Below the pieces are notes generated by a model. That model made no database searches. It was not told the DNA's origin and worked only from the letters and a program-made list of their open reading frames with translations. From an uncultured bacterium (GTDB lineage Bacteria; Patescibacteriota; Minisyncoccia; Moranbacterales; GWC2-37-73), in the NCBI GenBank assembly GCA_903866285.1, contig CAIPMZ010000036.1, forward strand, positions 1-24,983: DNA of 24,983 nt, written 5' to 3'. Below, piece by piece: positions 1 through 5,708 of this stretch (within the stretch, counting starts at the first letter, position 1; each line of letters begins with the position of its first letter). The position numbers were made by a program, and so were the translations under genes.

Positions 1-280
1 AATGGCGAATCGTTATCTTTCCAGCCAACCAAAAAATGCTAAGCACATTGATTTACTTGATCAACTCACTTTTTACGGTGCAGTCCGTCGCAAGGGGAGC
101 CTGCATCTTTTCGCCCGCGCTTTTGGCATTGAAAGTCCCAAAGCTGCTGGCATCACTGGCGATCAAGTCGGCCAACTTTTCCAAGAAAAAAGATTTCTCG
201 ACATTGCCAAATATAACGTTGGTGATTTAATTGCTACCAAAAAACTTTTTGAAAAGTGGGAAAAGTATATAAAGTTTTAG
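1..280 (+). CDS. 3'-5' exonuclease, PolB-exonuclease-like (C-terminal part)
   Basis: The gene enters from the left edge; the 92 codons seen from the ATG at position 2 are its C-terminal part, not a full gene. What remains looks like the second half of a DEDDy-type RNase H-fold exonuclease, the family related to the proofreading domain of family B DNA polymerases. An 'HIDLLD' segment (D17 of the visible part) fits the ExoII acidic motif. A 'SLHLFARAFGI..PK' helix fits the family pattern, and 'YNVGD' (Y71, D75) fits the ExoIII YxxxD motif. Such proteins would degrade single-stranded 3' ends of DNA or RNA. The ExoI (DxE) motif must lie upstream of the window. The stop is TAG at 278-280, and an AT-rich gap with a heptamer repeat separates it from a convergent nuclease gene. 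The family call is fairly good; the exact substrate is unknown. Confidence 0.7.
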   Translation, partial: MANRYLSSQPKNAKHIDLLDQLTFYGAVRRKGSLHLFARAFGIESPKAAGITGDQVGQLFQEKRFLDIAKYNVGDLIATKKLFEKWEKYIKF

Positions 281-353
281 CAAATCATTTATTAAAAATT
301 AACGAATTAAAGCATTAACGGATTGTTTTTTTCCTTGTTAACACTTTTGACCA

Positions 354-381
354 GTTACTGATTACTGATTACTAGTTACTT
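354..381. repeat. Degenerate heptamer array (xTTACTx)
   Basis: Four consecutive 7-nt units, GTTACTG, ATTACTG, ATTACTA and GTTACTT, lie between the two convergent nuclease genes. This is one of many 7-nt-period arrays in the window. Confidence 0.7.
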
Positions 382-385
382 TTTT

Positions 386-1510
386 TTATTTCTTCTTCAC
401 GCTAAAACCCTTCGTCTCCTTATCTAAAATCTTAGCAGCCTCCACATCTTTACGGGCGGAAGGGGAGAGGACGCTCATGACGCTTCGAAGGGTGATGCCA
501 TCGACTTTGAGGACGGCTTCCCATTTATCGAGCGGTTCTAAAATATCGCGAAGTAAGGCGGAATCATATTTATAGGTTTTGCGAAGAGTTTGCGCGATGA
601 TGCCTTCGTCAGAAAAAACTCGATCGACGCCTTCTTGCTCCATATATTTGCCAATTTTTTCTTGAAGCTCAGCCAATTGATATTTGGTTGAAGTTATGGC
701 TGATTTAAGGTTGATGTAATCACTAATCGCAGCATTGACTTCCTCACTGTCAATTTTTCTTTCTTCTTTGAATTTGTGTTTCCACATTGGGCAAAATTTT
801 TGATAGCCACACCAATCGCAAAGTGGCGTTACATTTGGTTCAAATTTTCCTTCTTCAATCAAGGAGATTACGTCCAAAAACATTTTTTTAGCGCTTTCGA
901 GTTGCTCGCGAGTTCTGGTTGAAGAAAGCTTAACGCCATGTTTAAGATAATAAAGGCTAACTGTAACCTTATCTAGACGATCAATTTCTTTGGGATAGCG
1001 AGCCAAAAAAGCATTTAGATAAACTGAAAGCTGCAAATCGTTGTCCACTTTTTCCTGGGAAGGCATTTTCTTCGTCGTTTTATAGTCAATGATTTCATAG
1101 CCATCCTCAGTTTTGTCAATGCGGTCAATGATCCCAGAGATAATATGTCTATTTTCAACGCCCCCAATTTCAATCGCAAAACGACTTTCCAAGTCAACCA
1201 CGATTGAAGCCGAAGGGTCATTCTTTTTGTAATAATCCTGAATCATCGCCACACCCTGCGAAAAAGCGCTCCGCTCTTCCAGTTCATTTTCAAACACATC
1301 GCTGTTCCAACCAGCTGAAAAATGCGCCAAAGCCTCCTCAAGTTTTGGCGCAATCAGCGCTGGCGTATGAATAAACTTCAGCGTGTCATGAACCAAGGTT
1401 CCAAAAACGGCCTCCTTGGATTTAGGCTCTTTAATTTTGTCGATATTTTGAAACTTATATTTTAAACTGCAGTTTTGATAAGTGTCAAAAGCTGAATAGG
1501 AAATACGCAT
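386..1510 (-). CDS. PD-(D/E)XK nuclease, RecB/Cas4-like, probable Fe-S cluster
   Basis: A 374-aa nuclease of the PDDEXK_1 (RecB/AddB/Cas4) superfamily. Visible motifs in order are 'GTLVH' with H41, D129 in 'GIIDRID', the metal-binding D142-x-K144 in 'EIIDYKT', and Q160/Y164 in 'QLSVY'. Together these form the RecB-type active site. One Cys near the N-terminus (C14) and three near the C-terminal end of the nuclease core (C231, C234, C240) reproduce the split 4Fe-4S arrangement of AddB and Cas4, where the cluster pins the ends of the domain together. About 130 residues follow the last Cys (a helical tail). There is no helicase domain, so this is a stand-alone nuclease that would process DNA ends. 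It is not a Cas4 by context, since no cas genes or CRISPR are nearby. The ISC genes that could supply its cluster begin about 450 bp away on the other strand. Start at ATG 1510 matches the family N-terminus (ISYSAFDTYQNC). Confidence 0.85.
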   Translation of the reverse strand: MRISYSAFDTYQNCSLKYKFQNIDKIKEPKSKEAVFGTLVHDTLKFIHTPALIAPKLEEALAHFSAGWNSDVFENELEERSAFSQGVAMIQDYYKKNDPSASIVVDLESRFAIEIGGVENRHIISGIIDRIDKTEDGYEIIDYKTTKKMPSQEKVDNDLQLSVYLNAFLARYPKEIDRLDKVTVSLYYLKHGVKLSSTRTREQLESAKKMFLDVISLIEEGKFEPNVTPLCDWCGYQKFCPMWKHKFKEERKIDSEEVNAAISDYINLKSAITSTKYQLAELQEKIGKYMEQEGVDRVFSDEGIIAQTLRKTYKYDSALLRDILEPLDKWEAVLKVDGITLRSVMSVLSPSARKDVEAAKILDKETKGFSVKKK

Positions 1511-1521
1511 AAAATAGTTTG

Positions 1522-1553
1522 TAAAGTTATAAAGTTAAAAGTTTGTAAAGTTA
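1522..1553. repeat. TAAAGTTA octamer array
   Basis: Four 8-nt units (TAAAGTTA, TAAAGTTA, AAAGTTTG, TAAAGTTA) lie just upstream of the nuclease gene. The same unit recurs in the array over the iscS stop at 3716-3755. Confidence 0.75.
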
Positions 1554-1562
1554 TTAATATTT

Positions 1563-1660
1563 ATGTCATTGCGAAGATTTTGTACTCAAAATCTGTGGCA
1601 ATCCAGGGCATTGCTCCGATCCTTATTTTCCACTCCGCCCTGGGCGGATCGCGATGACAT
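1563..1660. repeat. 98-bp inverted-repeat element with TGTCATTGCGA-type ends
   Basis: The ends ATGTCATTGCGA (1563-1574) and TCGCGATGACAT (1649-1660) are inverted repeats, matching at 11 of 12 positions. Two internal hairpins are perfect: AGATTTTG / CAAAATCT (1575-1582 / 1587-1594) and TCCGCCC / GGGCGGA (1634-1640 / 1642-1648). The layout fits an interspersed palindromic or MITE-like repeat in the 450-bp gap between the nuclease and the Rrf2 gene. It could fold as RNA on either strand. Confidence 0.7.
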
Positions 1661-1714
1661 ATTTGAATTATATCTTCAGTATATCAAATTTATCCCAATA
1701 AAACCATTGGCACC

Positions 1715-1762
1715 TATGTTTGAGTGGTTATATGTTTGAATGTTTATATGTTTAGATGTTTG
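1715..1762. repeat. TATGTTTG octamer array
   Basis: Six 8-nt units in register: TATGTTTG, AGTGGTTA, TATGTTTG, AATGTTTA, TATGTTTA, GATGTTTG. Non-coding. Nothing else recognisable was seen between 1661 and 1824. Confidence 0.65.
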
Positions 1763-1824
1763 TATAATTTACGCTCTTGACGAAAATTGTGGCAGTGGTA
1801 TTATGAATGTATACTAAATTAGTG

Positions 1825-1962
1825 GGGATTGACAATCCCGTAGTGAGCATTCCAGTTTAAATATAAAACTGGATTACAAAATCCAAAAAAAACTATAATA
1901 TTAATAATTAGTTTAAACATGAAATCTTTTGGGCAAAGCCCACTAGAATTTCTACTACGGGA
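1825..1962. repeat. Nested hairpin element abutting the Rrf2 start codon
   Basis: An inverted repeat TCCCGTAGT (1836-1844) / ACTACGGGA (1954-1962) encloses about 110 bp; its last base is the A of the Rrf2 ATG. Hairpins inside or beside it are GGGATT / AATCCC (1825-1830 / 1834-1839), TCCAGTTT / AAACTGGA (1851-1858 / 1866-1873) and TGGGC-AAA-GCCCA (1930-1942). It may be a MITE-like insertion or the leader/operator of the ISC operon. No Shine-Dalgarno is visible before the ATG. Confidence 0.55.
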
Positions 1963-2351
1963 TGCGATTTTCAACCAAAGCTGAATATGGCCTTAAGGCG
2001 ATTATTAATTTAGCGCAGTGCTATCCAGCGCAAAAAACTATTAAAGAAATTGCGATTGAGGAAAATATTTCTCAAAAATATCTCGAACGGCTATTGGGAA
2101 ATCTTCGCGATGGTGAGGTGATTGATTCAGTTAAGGGTAAAAATGGGGGATATACCCTTGCCAAGGACCCAAAGAAGATTACAGCTGGGGAGGTGATTGA
2201 AATTTTAGACGGACAAATTTCACCCATGCGCTGCGTCGGAAAGTTTTGCGCCATGGAAAAGAAATGTCCCTCTAGTATCGTTTGGAATAAGCTCGGAGTT
2301 CAAATTCAAAAGACGCTGTATGGGATAAAGTTGAGTGAGTTAATTAAATAA
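1962..2351 (+). CDS. Rrf2 family transcriptional regulator (IscR-like)
   Basis: A 129-aa winged-helix repressor/activator of the Rrf2 family. The N-terminus 'MRFSTKAEYGLKAI' and recognition-helix segment 'ISQKYLERLLGNLRDGEVIDSVKGKNGGYTLA' are typical. Three cysteines (C91, C96, C102) lie in the region that binds a 2Fe-2S cluster in IscR, but the spacing is CX4CX5C, one residue shorter than the classical CX5CX5C. The gene heads a + strand operon with a cysteine desulfurase and an IscU scaffold, so an Fe-S-sensing regulator of that operon is the natural inference. The start is fixed by the family N-terminus even though no RBS is seen. CymR- or NsrR-like sensing cannot be excluded by sequence alone, but the neighbours favour an IscR-type role. 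Confidence 0.9.
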   Translation: MRFSTKAEYGLKAIINLAQCYPAQKTIKEIAIEENISQKYLERLLGNLRDGEVIDSVKGKNGGYTLAKDPKKITAGEVIEILDGQISPMRCVGKFCAMEKKCPSSIVWNKLGVQIQKTLYGIKLSELIK

Positions 2352-2360
2352 GTTTACTAC

Positions 2361-2484
2361 TTTGTCATTCCGAGTGAAACGAATCCGACCATAAGGAGGA
2401 TGAGTGAAATCGAGGAATCTGGGCTCAGATCTTTCGACTTCATTTCTCTGCTTAGGGCAGAGAAATTACGCTCAAGATGACAAA
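2361..2484. repeat. TTTGTCATTC-type inverted-repeat element
   Basis: The ends TTTGTCAT (2361-2368) and ATGACAAA (2477-2484) are perfect inverted repeats. Inside is a 10-bp stem ATTTCTCTGC / GCAGAGAAAT (2442-2451 / 2457-2466). The element fills almost all of the gap between the Rrf2 gene and iscS and shares its 'GTCATT' end with the elements at 1563-1660 and near def. Transcribed within the operon it would fold into a stem. Confidence 0.7.
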
Positions 2485-2494
2485 ATAATATATT

Positions 2495-3718
2495 ATGAAA
2501 AAGATTTATCTCGATTATGCTGCTACCACCCCGGTGGATAAAAAAGTTTTAGAGGTCATGCTTCCATATTTCTCGGAAAATTTTGGCAACGCGATGAGTG
2601 TGCATGGTTTTGGGCAGGAAGCGTTGGAAGCAGTTGATGAAGCTAGGGCCAAAGCCGCTTTATTTTTTAAAGCTGCTCCTTCTGAAATAATTTTTACTTC
2701 CGGAGCAACCGAAAGCAATAATTTAGTCGTCAAAGGTAGCCTGCGTTCTTATAACTCAGTTACTAGAAAAGCTGAGGAAAAACCGCATCTTATTACAACT
2801 GCCTTTGAACATCACTGCGTCCTGGACGCTTGTAAGTTTGCTAAAAAAGACGGCTTAGCAGAAGTTACCTTTATCGCCCCCAGTAAAGAAGGTTTAATTT
2901 CAGTAAAGGATATCAAGGCCGCTATCCAACCAAATACAATTTTAATTTCCGTCATGTACGTTAATAATGAAATCGGCACCGTGCAACCAATTGCTGAAAT
3001 CGGAAAATTACTCAAAAAAGTTAATGCCGAAAGATTAGAAGCGAAATTGCCACGCATTTCTTTTCACACTGACGCCACTCAGGCCATTAATTATTTCAAT
3101 TGCGACGTAGCTGAGCTTGGGGTTGATTTACTTTCAATGTCAGCGCATAAAATTTATGGACCCAAAGGTGTTGGGCTTTTATATATTCGCAAGGGAACTG
3201 CGATCAAAAGAACTCAAGATGGTGGCGATCAAGAATATAAAATGCGCGCTGGAACGCATAACGTACCAGGTATTGTCGGTCTAGGCGAAGCTATCAACGC
3301 CATTAAAACCCCAGCCACTCAAAATAAAATTCAGGAAATTACGGCCTTGCGCGATTATTTAATTAAAAAAGTCTTAAAAGAAATTCCAAAATCCTATTTA
3401 AACGGTAGCGCCGAGAAAAGGTCGCCCAATAACGCTAACTTCCGCTTTGACGATGTTGAAGGTGAGGGGCTTATTCTCTCCCTTGATTTAGATGGCATTG
3501 CAGCTTCAACTGGCTCTGCTTGCTCATCAGGCGCACTAGATCCGTCACACGTGCTTCTTTCGCTAGGTCTGCGTCACGAGCAAGCCCACGGGAGCCTGCG
3601 TCTAACAATAGGGAAGCACACAACCAAAAGCGAATTAGATATCGTCATTAAAAAAACTAAAGAAGTTGTCAAACGTTTGCGTAAAATCTCAGGTAATGTG
3701 TTGGCAGACTTCAAATAA
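2495..3718 (+). CDS. iscS: Cysteine desulfurase (IscS/NifS)
   Basis: A 407-aa PLP enzyme that takes sulfur from L-cysteine as an enzyme-bound persulfide and passes it to the Fe-S scaffold. Seen in order: N-terminal 'YLDYAATTPVD', 'SGATESNN' (PLP phosphate contact), 'EHH' near residue 107, 'HTDATQA', the PLP-binding Lys K219 in 'SAHKIYGPKG', and the mobile-loop catalytic Cys C343 in 'GSACSSGA'. This 'SACSSG' loop belongs to group I (NifS/IscS) enzymes. Length is normal for the family. About 16 residues after 'NNLVVKGS' (near 83-98) look like a small insertion relative to typical IscS; this is a weak observation. It lies between the Rrf2 gene and iscU, and its stop codon is the first triplet of an octamer repeat array. 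Confidence 0.95.
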   Translation: MKKIYLDYAATTPVDKKVLEVMLPYFSENFGNAMSVHGFGQEALEAVDEARAKAALFFKAAPSEIIFTSGATESNNLVVKGSLRSYNSVTRKAEEKPHLITTAFEHHCVLDACKFAKKDGLAEVTFIAPSKEGLISVKDIKAAIQPNTILISVMYVNNEIGTVQPIAEIGKLLKKVNAERLEAKLPRISFHTDATQAINYFNCDVAELGVDLLSMSAHKIYGPKGVGLLYIRKGTAIKRTQDGGDQEYKMRAGTHNVPGIVGLGEAINAIKTPATQNKIQEITALRDYLIKKVLKEIPKSYLNGSAEKRSPNNANFRFDDVEGEGLILSLDLDGIAASTGSACSSGALDPSHVLLSLGLRHEQAHGSLRLTIGKHTTKSELDIVIKKTKEVVKRLRKISGNVLADFK

Positions 3719-3755
3719 AGTTATAAAGTTAAAAGTTTATAAAGTTATAAAGTTG
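3716..3755. repeat. TAAAGTTA octamer array overlapping the iscS stop
   Basis: Five 8-nt units (TAAAGTTA, TAAAGTTA, AAAGTTTA, TAAAGTTA, TAAAGTTG) begin exactly with the TAA stop codon of iscS. Same unit as the array at 1522-1553. Confidence 0.75.
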
Positions 3756-3812
3756 AAACACAATCCTTTAATGCGTTAATTTGTTAATAAGTAATTATAA
3801 ATTTATTTTATT

Positions 3813-4199
3813 ATGCAAAAATATACTAAACAAGTAATGGAGCATTTTACGCGTCCGCATAATCAGGGGAAAATTAAAAATGCTGATGGCATTGGGACAG
3901 TTGGTAACCCCAAGTGTGGAGACATTATGCGTCTCTATATTAAAGTTAAAAAAGATAAACAAGGGGAGGAAACCATTAAGGATGTTAAATTTGAAACGCT
4001 CGGTTGTGGCGCTGCTATTTCAACTTCTTCGATGACTACTGATTTAGCTAAGGGGAAAACGCTCGAGCAAGCCCTGGCGATTACGAATAAAATCGTGGCA
4101 GATGAGCTTGGGGGACTACCCTCAGCTAAAATGCATTGTAGTAATTTAGCTGCTGATGCACTTCACGCTGCTATTAAAAATTATCAGGAGAAAAAGTAA
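3813..4199 (+). CDS. iscU: Fe-S cluster assembly scaffold IscU/NifU N-terminal family
   Basis: A 128-aa scaffold on which 2Fe-2S clusters are built from sulfide supplied by the upstream desulfurase. All classical ligands are present: C35 and D37 in 'GNPKCGDIM', C65 in 'TLGCGAAIS', and H108-C109 in 'KMHCSNLA'. The Asp that tunes cluster release is kept. The chaperone-recognition segment, LPPVK in E. coli IscU, reads 'LPSAK' here (102-106), close to but not identical to the HscA-binding motif. There is no C-terminal NifU (Nfu) domain. No iscA, hscA, hscB or fdx follows, so the operon is a minimal regulator-desulfurase-scaffold set. The start ATG 3813 matches the family N-terminus 'Y..QVMEHF..PHN.G'. 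Confidence 0.95.
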   Translation: MQKYTKQVMEHFTRPHNQGKIKNADGIGTVGNPKCGDIMRLYIKVKKDKQGEETIKDVKFETLGCGAAISTSSMTTDLAKGKTLEQALAITNKIVADELGGLPSAKMHCSNLAADALHAAIKNYQEKK

Positions 4200-4217
4200 A
4201 AGCCAAAACATTTTCAA

Positions 4218-4277
4218 ACTAAATATATTTTTTGTGTTGGTATTTTTTTTCATTAATCACGAAAAAATATATTTAGT
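4218..4277. terminator. 16-bp perfect AT-rich stem downstream of iscU
   Basis: ACTAAATATATTTTTT (4218-4233) is perfectly complementary to 4262-4277, with a 28-nt loop. It begins 18 nt after the iscU stop, so it may end the ISC transcript. The loop is long, the stem is almost all A-T and no clean U-tract follows, so a standard intrinsic terminator is not certain. The flanking segment GTTGGTAT (4236-4243) can also pair with 4305-4312. Confidence 0.4.
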
Positions 4278-4388
4278 AATGGAGGGTGAGTATTACTTTA
4301 AAGTATACCAACTCATTATTTAATTACTCAAATTTAAGGGTGGGCAGGGTGAATGTTGACCATTTTTAGTCTAATTATTTAAATACAT

Positions 4389-4422
4389 AGTACGTCGCAC
4401 ATTATATCTTTCACGACGTACT
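4389..4422 (-). terminator. Hairpin after the hypothetical endonuclease-like gene
   Basis: AGTACGTCG (4389-4397) pairs perfectly with CGACGTACT (4414-4422), loop 16 nt. It lies 12 nt past the stop of the - strand gene ending at 4435. The - strand sequence after it is only weakly U-rich, so terminator function is tentative. Confidence 0.4.
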
Positions 4423-4434
4423 CAATAAAATAAT

Positions 4435-5091
4435 TCATACAGCTGTATACGCTTCATACAATCCCAGCTCATTTCTAAACTCAGAAACATCAACTACACT
4501 CCAATTTTCTGGAAATTTGTTCTTCCTATTTATTAACCAATTTTTCACCTTGTCCTTATCAATATTATCTCCAAAATATATAAAGTAAAGTTTTTCGTTA
4601 GAGGGATTTATTTTCCGATATTTTGCCTCTTTGATATTCATAATATTTACAACACCCCTAGCAGCATCCGTCCCAAAAACATCAATCGCAAAATTATTTG
4701 GCTTAGCGTAAACATAAAAGTCATACCTATCCTTGCTATTGTACTCATTTTTTATATCTTCCTTACAAGTCGGTTTCTCTATGTGAATAAATTTTTCATC
4801 AAAATATTCCTTCAATATTCCAAAGATATCATTTTCATATTTTCTGCCCCTAATATTGAAAGTGGAAACCAGATCTGAGCGTTCCTTGCCTTGGCTATAG
4901 TTTTCAACTTTTAGGCCTAATTTCTTACGTAAATCAACTAATCCACCGAATGCTCTCTGTATTTGTCTTGATGATGGTAAAAAATCGCAATCATCAACAT
5001 CGTAAGCGACTGGGTAGCGATTATTTAATTTATGAAATTTTTCAAAGCCTTCAGAAATTTTTTCCAAGGTCCATATCTTTTGTTTACTCAT
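4435..5091 (-). CDS. Hypothetical protein: HNH-associated repeat plus possible PD-(D/E)XK-like domain
   Basis: About 218 aa from the ATG at 5091; an in-frame ATG at 5118 would add nine residues (MCILIYNTN) that look like read-through of the leader. The first ~60 residues ('IWTLEKISEGFEKF...NNRYP...LPSSRQIQRAFGGLVDLRKKLGL') resemble the small helical repeat found beside HNH/homing endonucleases, thought to bind DNA. The rest may be a nuclease fold. Numbered from the longer start, a helix with E95 ('RGRKYENDIFGIL') precedes D133 ('RYDFYVY') and D146 ('NNFAIDVFG'), with K163/K166 following. This could be E...D...D-x-x...K of a PD-(D/E)XK enzyme, but the motif is loose. The protein is Asn/Lys/Ile-rich and stands alone between two structured non-coding regions, which suggests an acquired selfish or restriction-type gene. 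Function is not established. Confidence 0.65.
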   Translation of the reverse strand: MSKQKIWTLEKISEGFEKFHKLNNRYPVAYDVDDCDFLPSSRQIQRAFGGLVDLRKKLGLKVENYSQGKERSDLVSTFNIRGRKYENDIFGILKEYFDEKFIHIEKPTCKEDIKNEYNSKDRYDFYVYAKPNNFAIDVFGTDAARGVVNIMNIKEAKYRKINPSNEKLYFIYFGDNIDKDKVKNWLINRKNKFPENWSVVDVSEFRNELGLYEAYTAV

Positions 5092-5125
5092 ATTTGTATT
5101 ATATATTAAAATACACAAAACTACA

Positions 5126-5322
5126 AAAATACATTTTAGGGCTTTATCTAAGCCAGATTAAGAGGTACGCCTATACCACTTTTCTGCCGGAGGCACCTTA
5201 CAGGTCAATTTTGAGGGTCGTTTTTTGGCTTAGATAAGCCATTATTTTAGGCTACTTTTAGGGGTCTTTTGGTTGCTTTTTAACCTTTAAAATGACCTTT
5301 AAGCAATCCTAAAATGTAATTT
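5126..5322. repeat. ~197-bp nested inverted-repeat element / structured leader
   Basis: Ends 5126-5140 (ending ACATTTTAGG) and 5308-5322 (starting CCTAAAATGT) are complementary at 14 of 15 positions. Nested inside, TTATCTAAGCCA (5144-5155) pairs with TGGCTTAGATAA (5226-5237). A third stem, GGTTGCTT (5271-5278) / AAGCAATCC (5301-5309) with one bulge, overlaps the outer right arm. No ORF of credible length lies within. It may be a MITE-like insertion or the 5' part of a structured RNA running to the terminator at 5471-5501. Confidence 0.5.
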
Positions 5323-5360
5323 GACCAGTTATACCATTTAATACTCGAAACTAACCCTGA

Positions 5361-5407
5361 GGCTTAATTTTTAAGCCGAAACGCTTTTGGTTAATAGCCA
5401 TTACCAA
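5361..5407. other. Two adjacent hairpins in the 590-bp non-coding stretch
   Basis: GGCTTAA-TTT-TTAAGCC (5361-5377) is a perfect 7-bp stem. Next to it TTGGTTAAT / ATTACCAA (about 5387-5407) pairs with one bulged T. With the nested element upstream and the terminator downstream they make this region look like a folded RNA; no known RNA family was recognised. Confidence 0.4.
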
Positions 5408-5470
5408 CCAACTTTCAATAATTGCAAAAAGATATTTACAAAATAATTTTAATTTTTAAAAAAAATAAAA

Positions 5471-5501
5471 AAAATCAGCTAATTTAATTAAAGCTGATTT
5501 T
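5471..5501. terminator. Bidirectional intrinsic terminator
   Basis: AAAATCAGCT (5471-5480) and AGCTGATTTT (5492-5501) form a 10-bp perfect stem. On the + strand it is followed by T residues, and on the - strand by a long T-rich run (complement of the A-run 5459-5474). It would end - strand transcripts coming from the C39 peptidase gene, and any + strand RNA from the structured region. Confidence 0.75.
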
Positions 5502-5551
5502 TCATTTTAACTATACGATTAAATTTCATGAGAAAGTTAAGCTAAGGTCAT

Positions 5552-5674
5552 TTAAAATATAGGCATGCTCTCATATTCCTCGATAATTAGCCCCGACTTC
5601 CTTTCCCACTTCACCCACACCTCACCTATTTGAATGTCGCACAACCTATATAGCGCTCTTTTTTTATGTTCCAT
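5552..5674 (-). CDS. Possible 40-aa small protein
   Basis: An open frame from ATG 5674 to TAA 5552 encodes 40 residues containing 'LYRLCDIQIGEVWVKWERK' and ending 'EYESMPIF'. It is more G-rich than the AT-rich DNA around it and has three charged-aromatic blocks rather than low complexity, so it looks more like protein than random sequence. It lies between the C39 peptidase gene and the terminator at 5471-5501 on the same strand, so it could be the last gene of that transcript. The start sits inside a heptamer array, so the true N-terminus may differ, or this may be a remnant of a longer gene. No family recognised. Confidence 0.35.
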   Translation of the reverse strand: MEHKKRALYRLCDIQIGEVWVKWERKSGLIIEEYESMPIF

Positions 5675-5706
5675 GTTATGTGTTTTGTGTTTATGTGTTT
5701 TATGTT
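5665..5706. repeat. TATGTTC/TGTGTTT heptamer array
   Basis: Six 7-nt units in register: TATGTTC, CATGTTA, TGTGTTT, TGTGTTT, ATGTGTT, TTATGTT. Closely related to the array at 9408-9435. Confidence 0.65.
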
Positions 5707-5708
5707 TG

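Noticed and set aside
386..1510. Identification of the nuclease as Cas4
   Set aside because: The Cys pattern and PD-(D/E)XK core fit Cas4 and AddB alike, the protein is longer than usual Cas4, and there is no CRISPR-cas context.
4950..5237. 95-codon + strand ORF overlapping the endonuclease-like gene and its upstream region
   Set aside because: It is antisense to a better-supported gene, low in recognisable motifs, and its end runs through the nested inverted repeat; looks like a chance frame.
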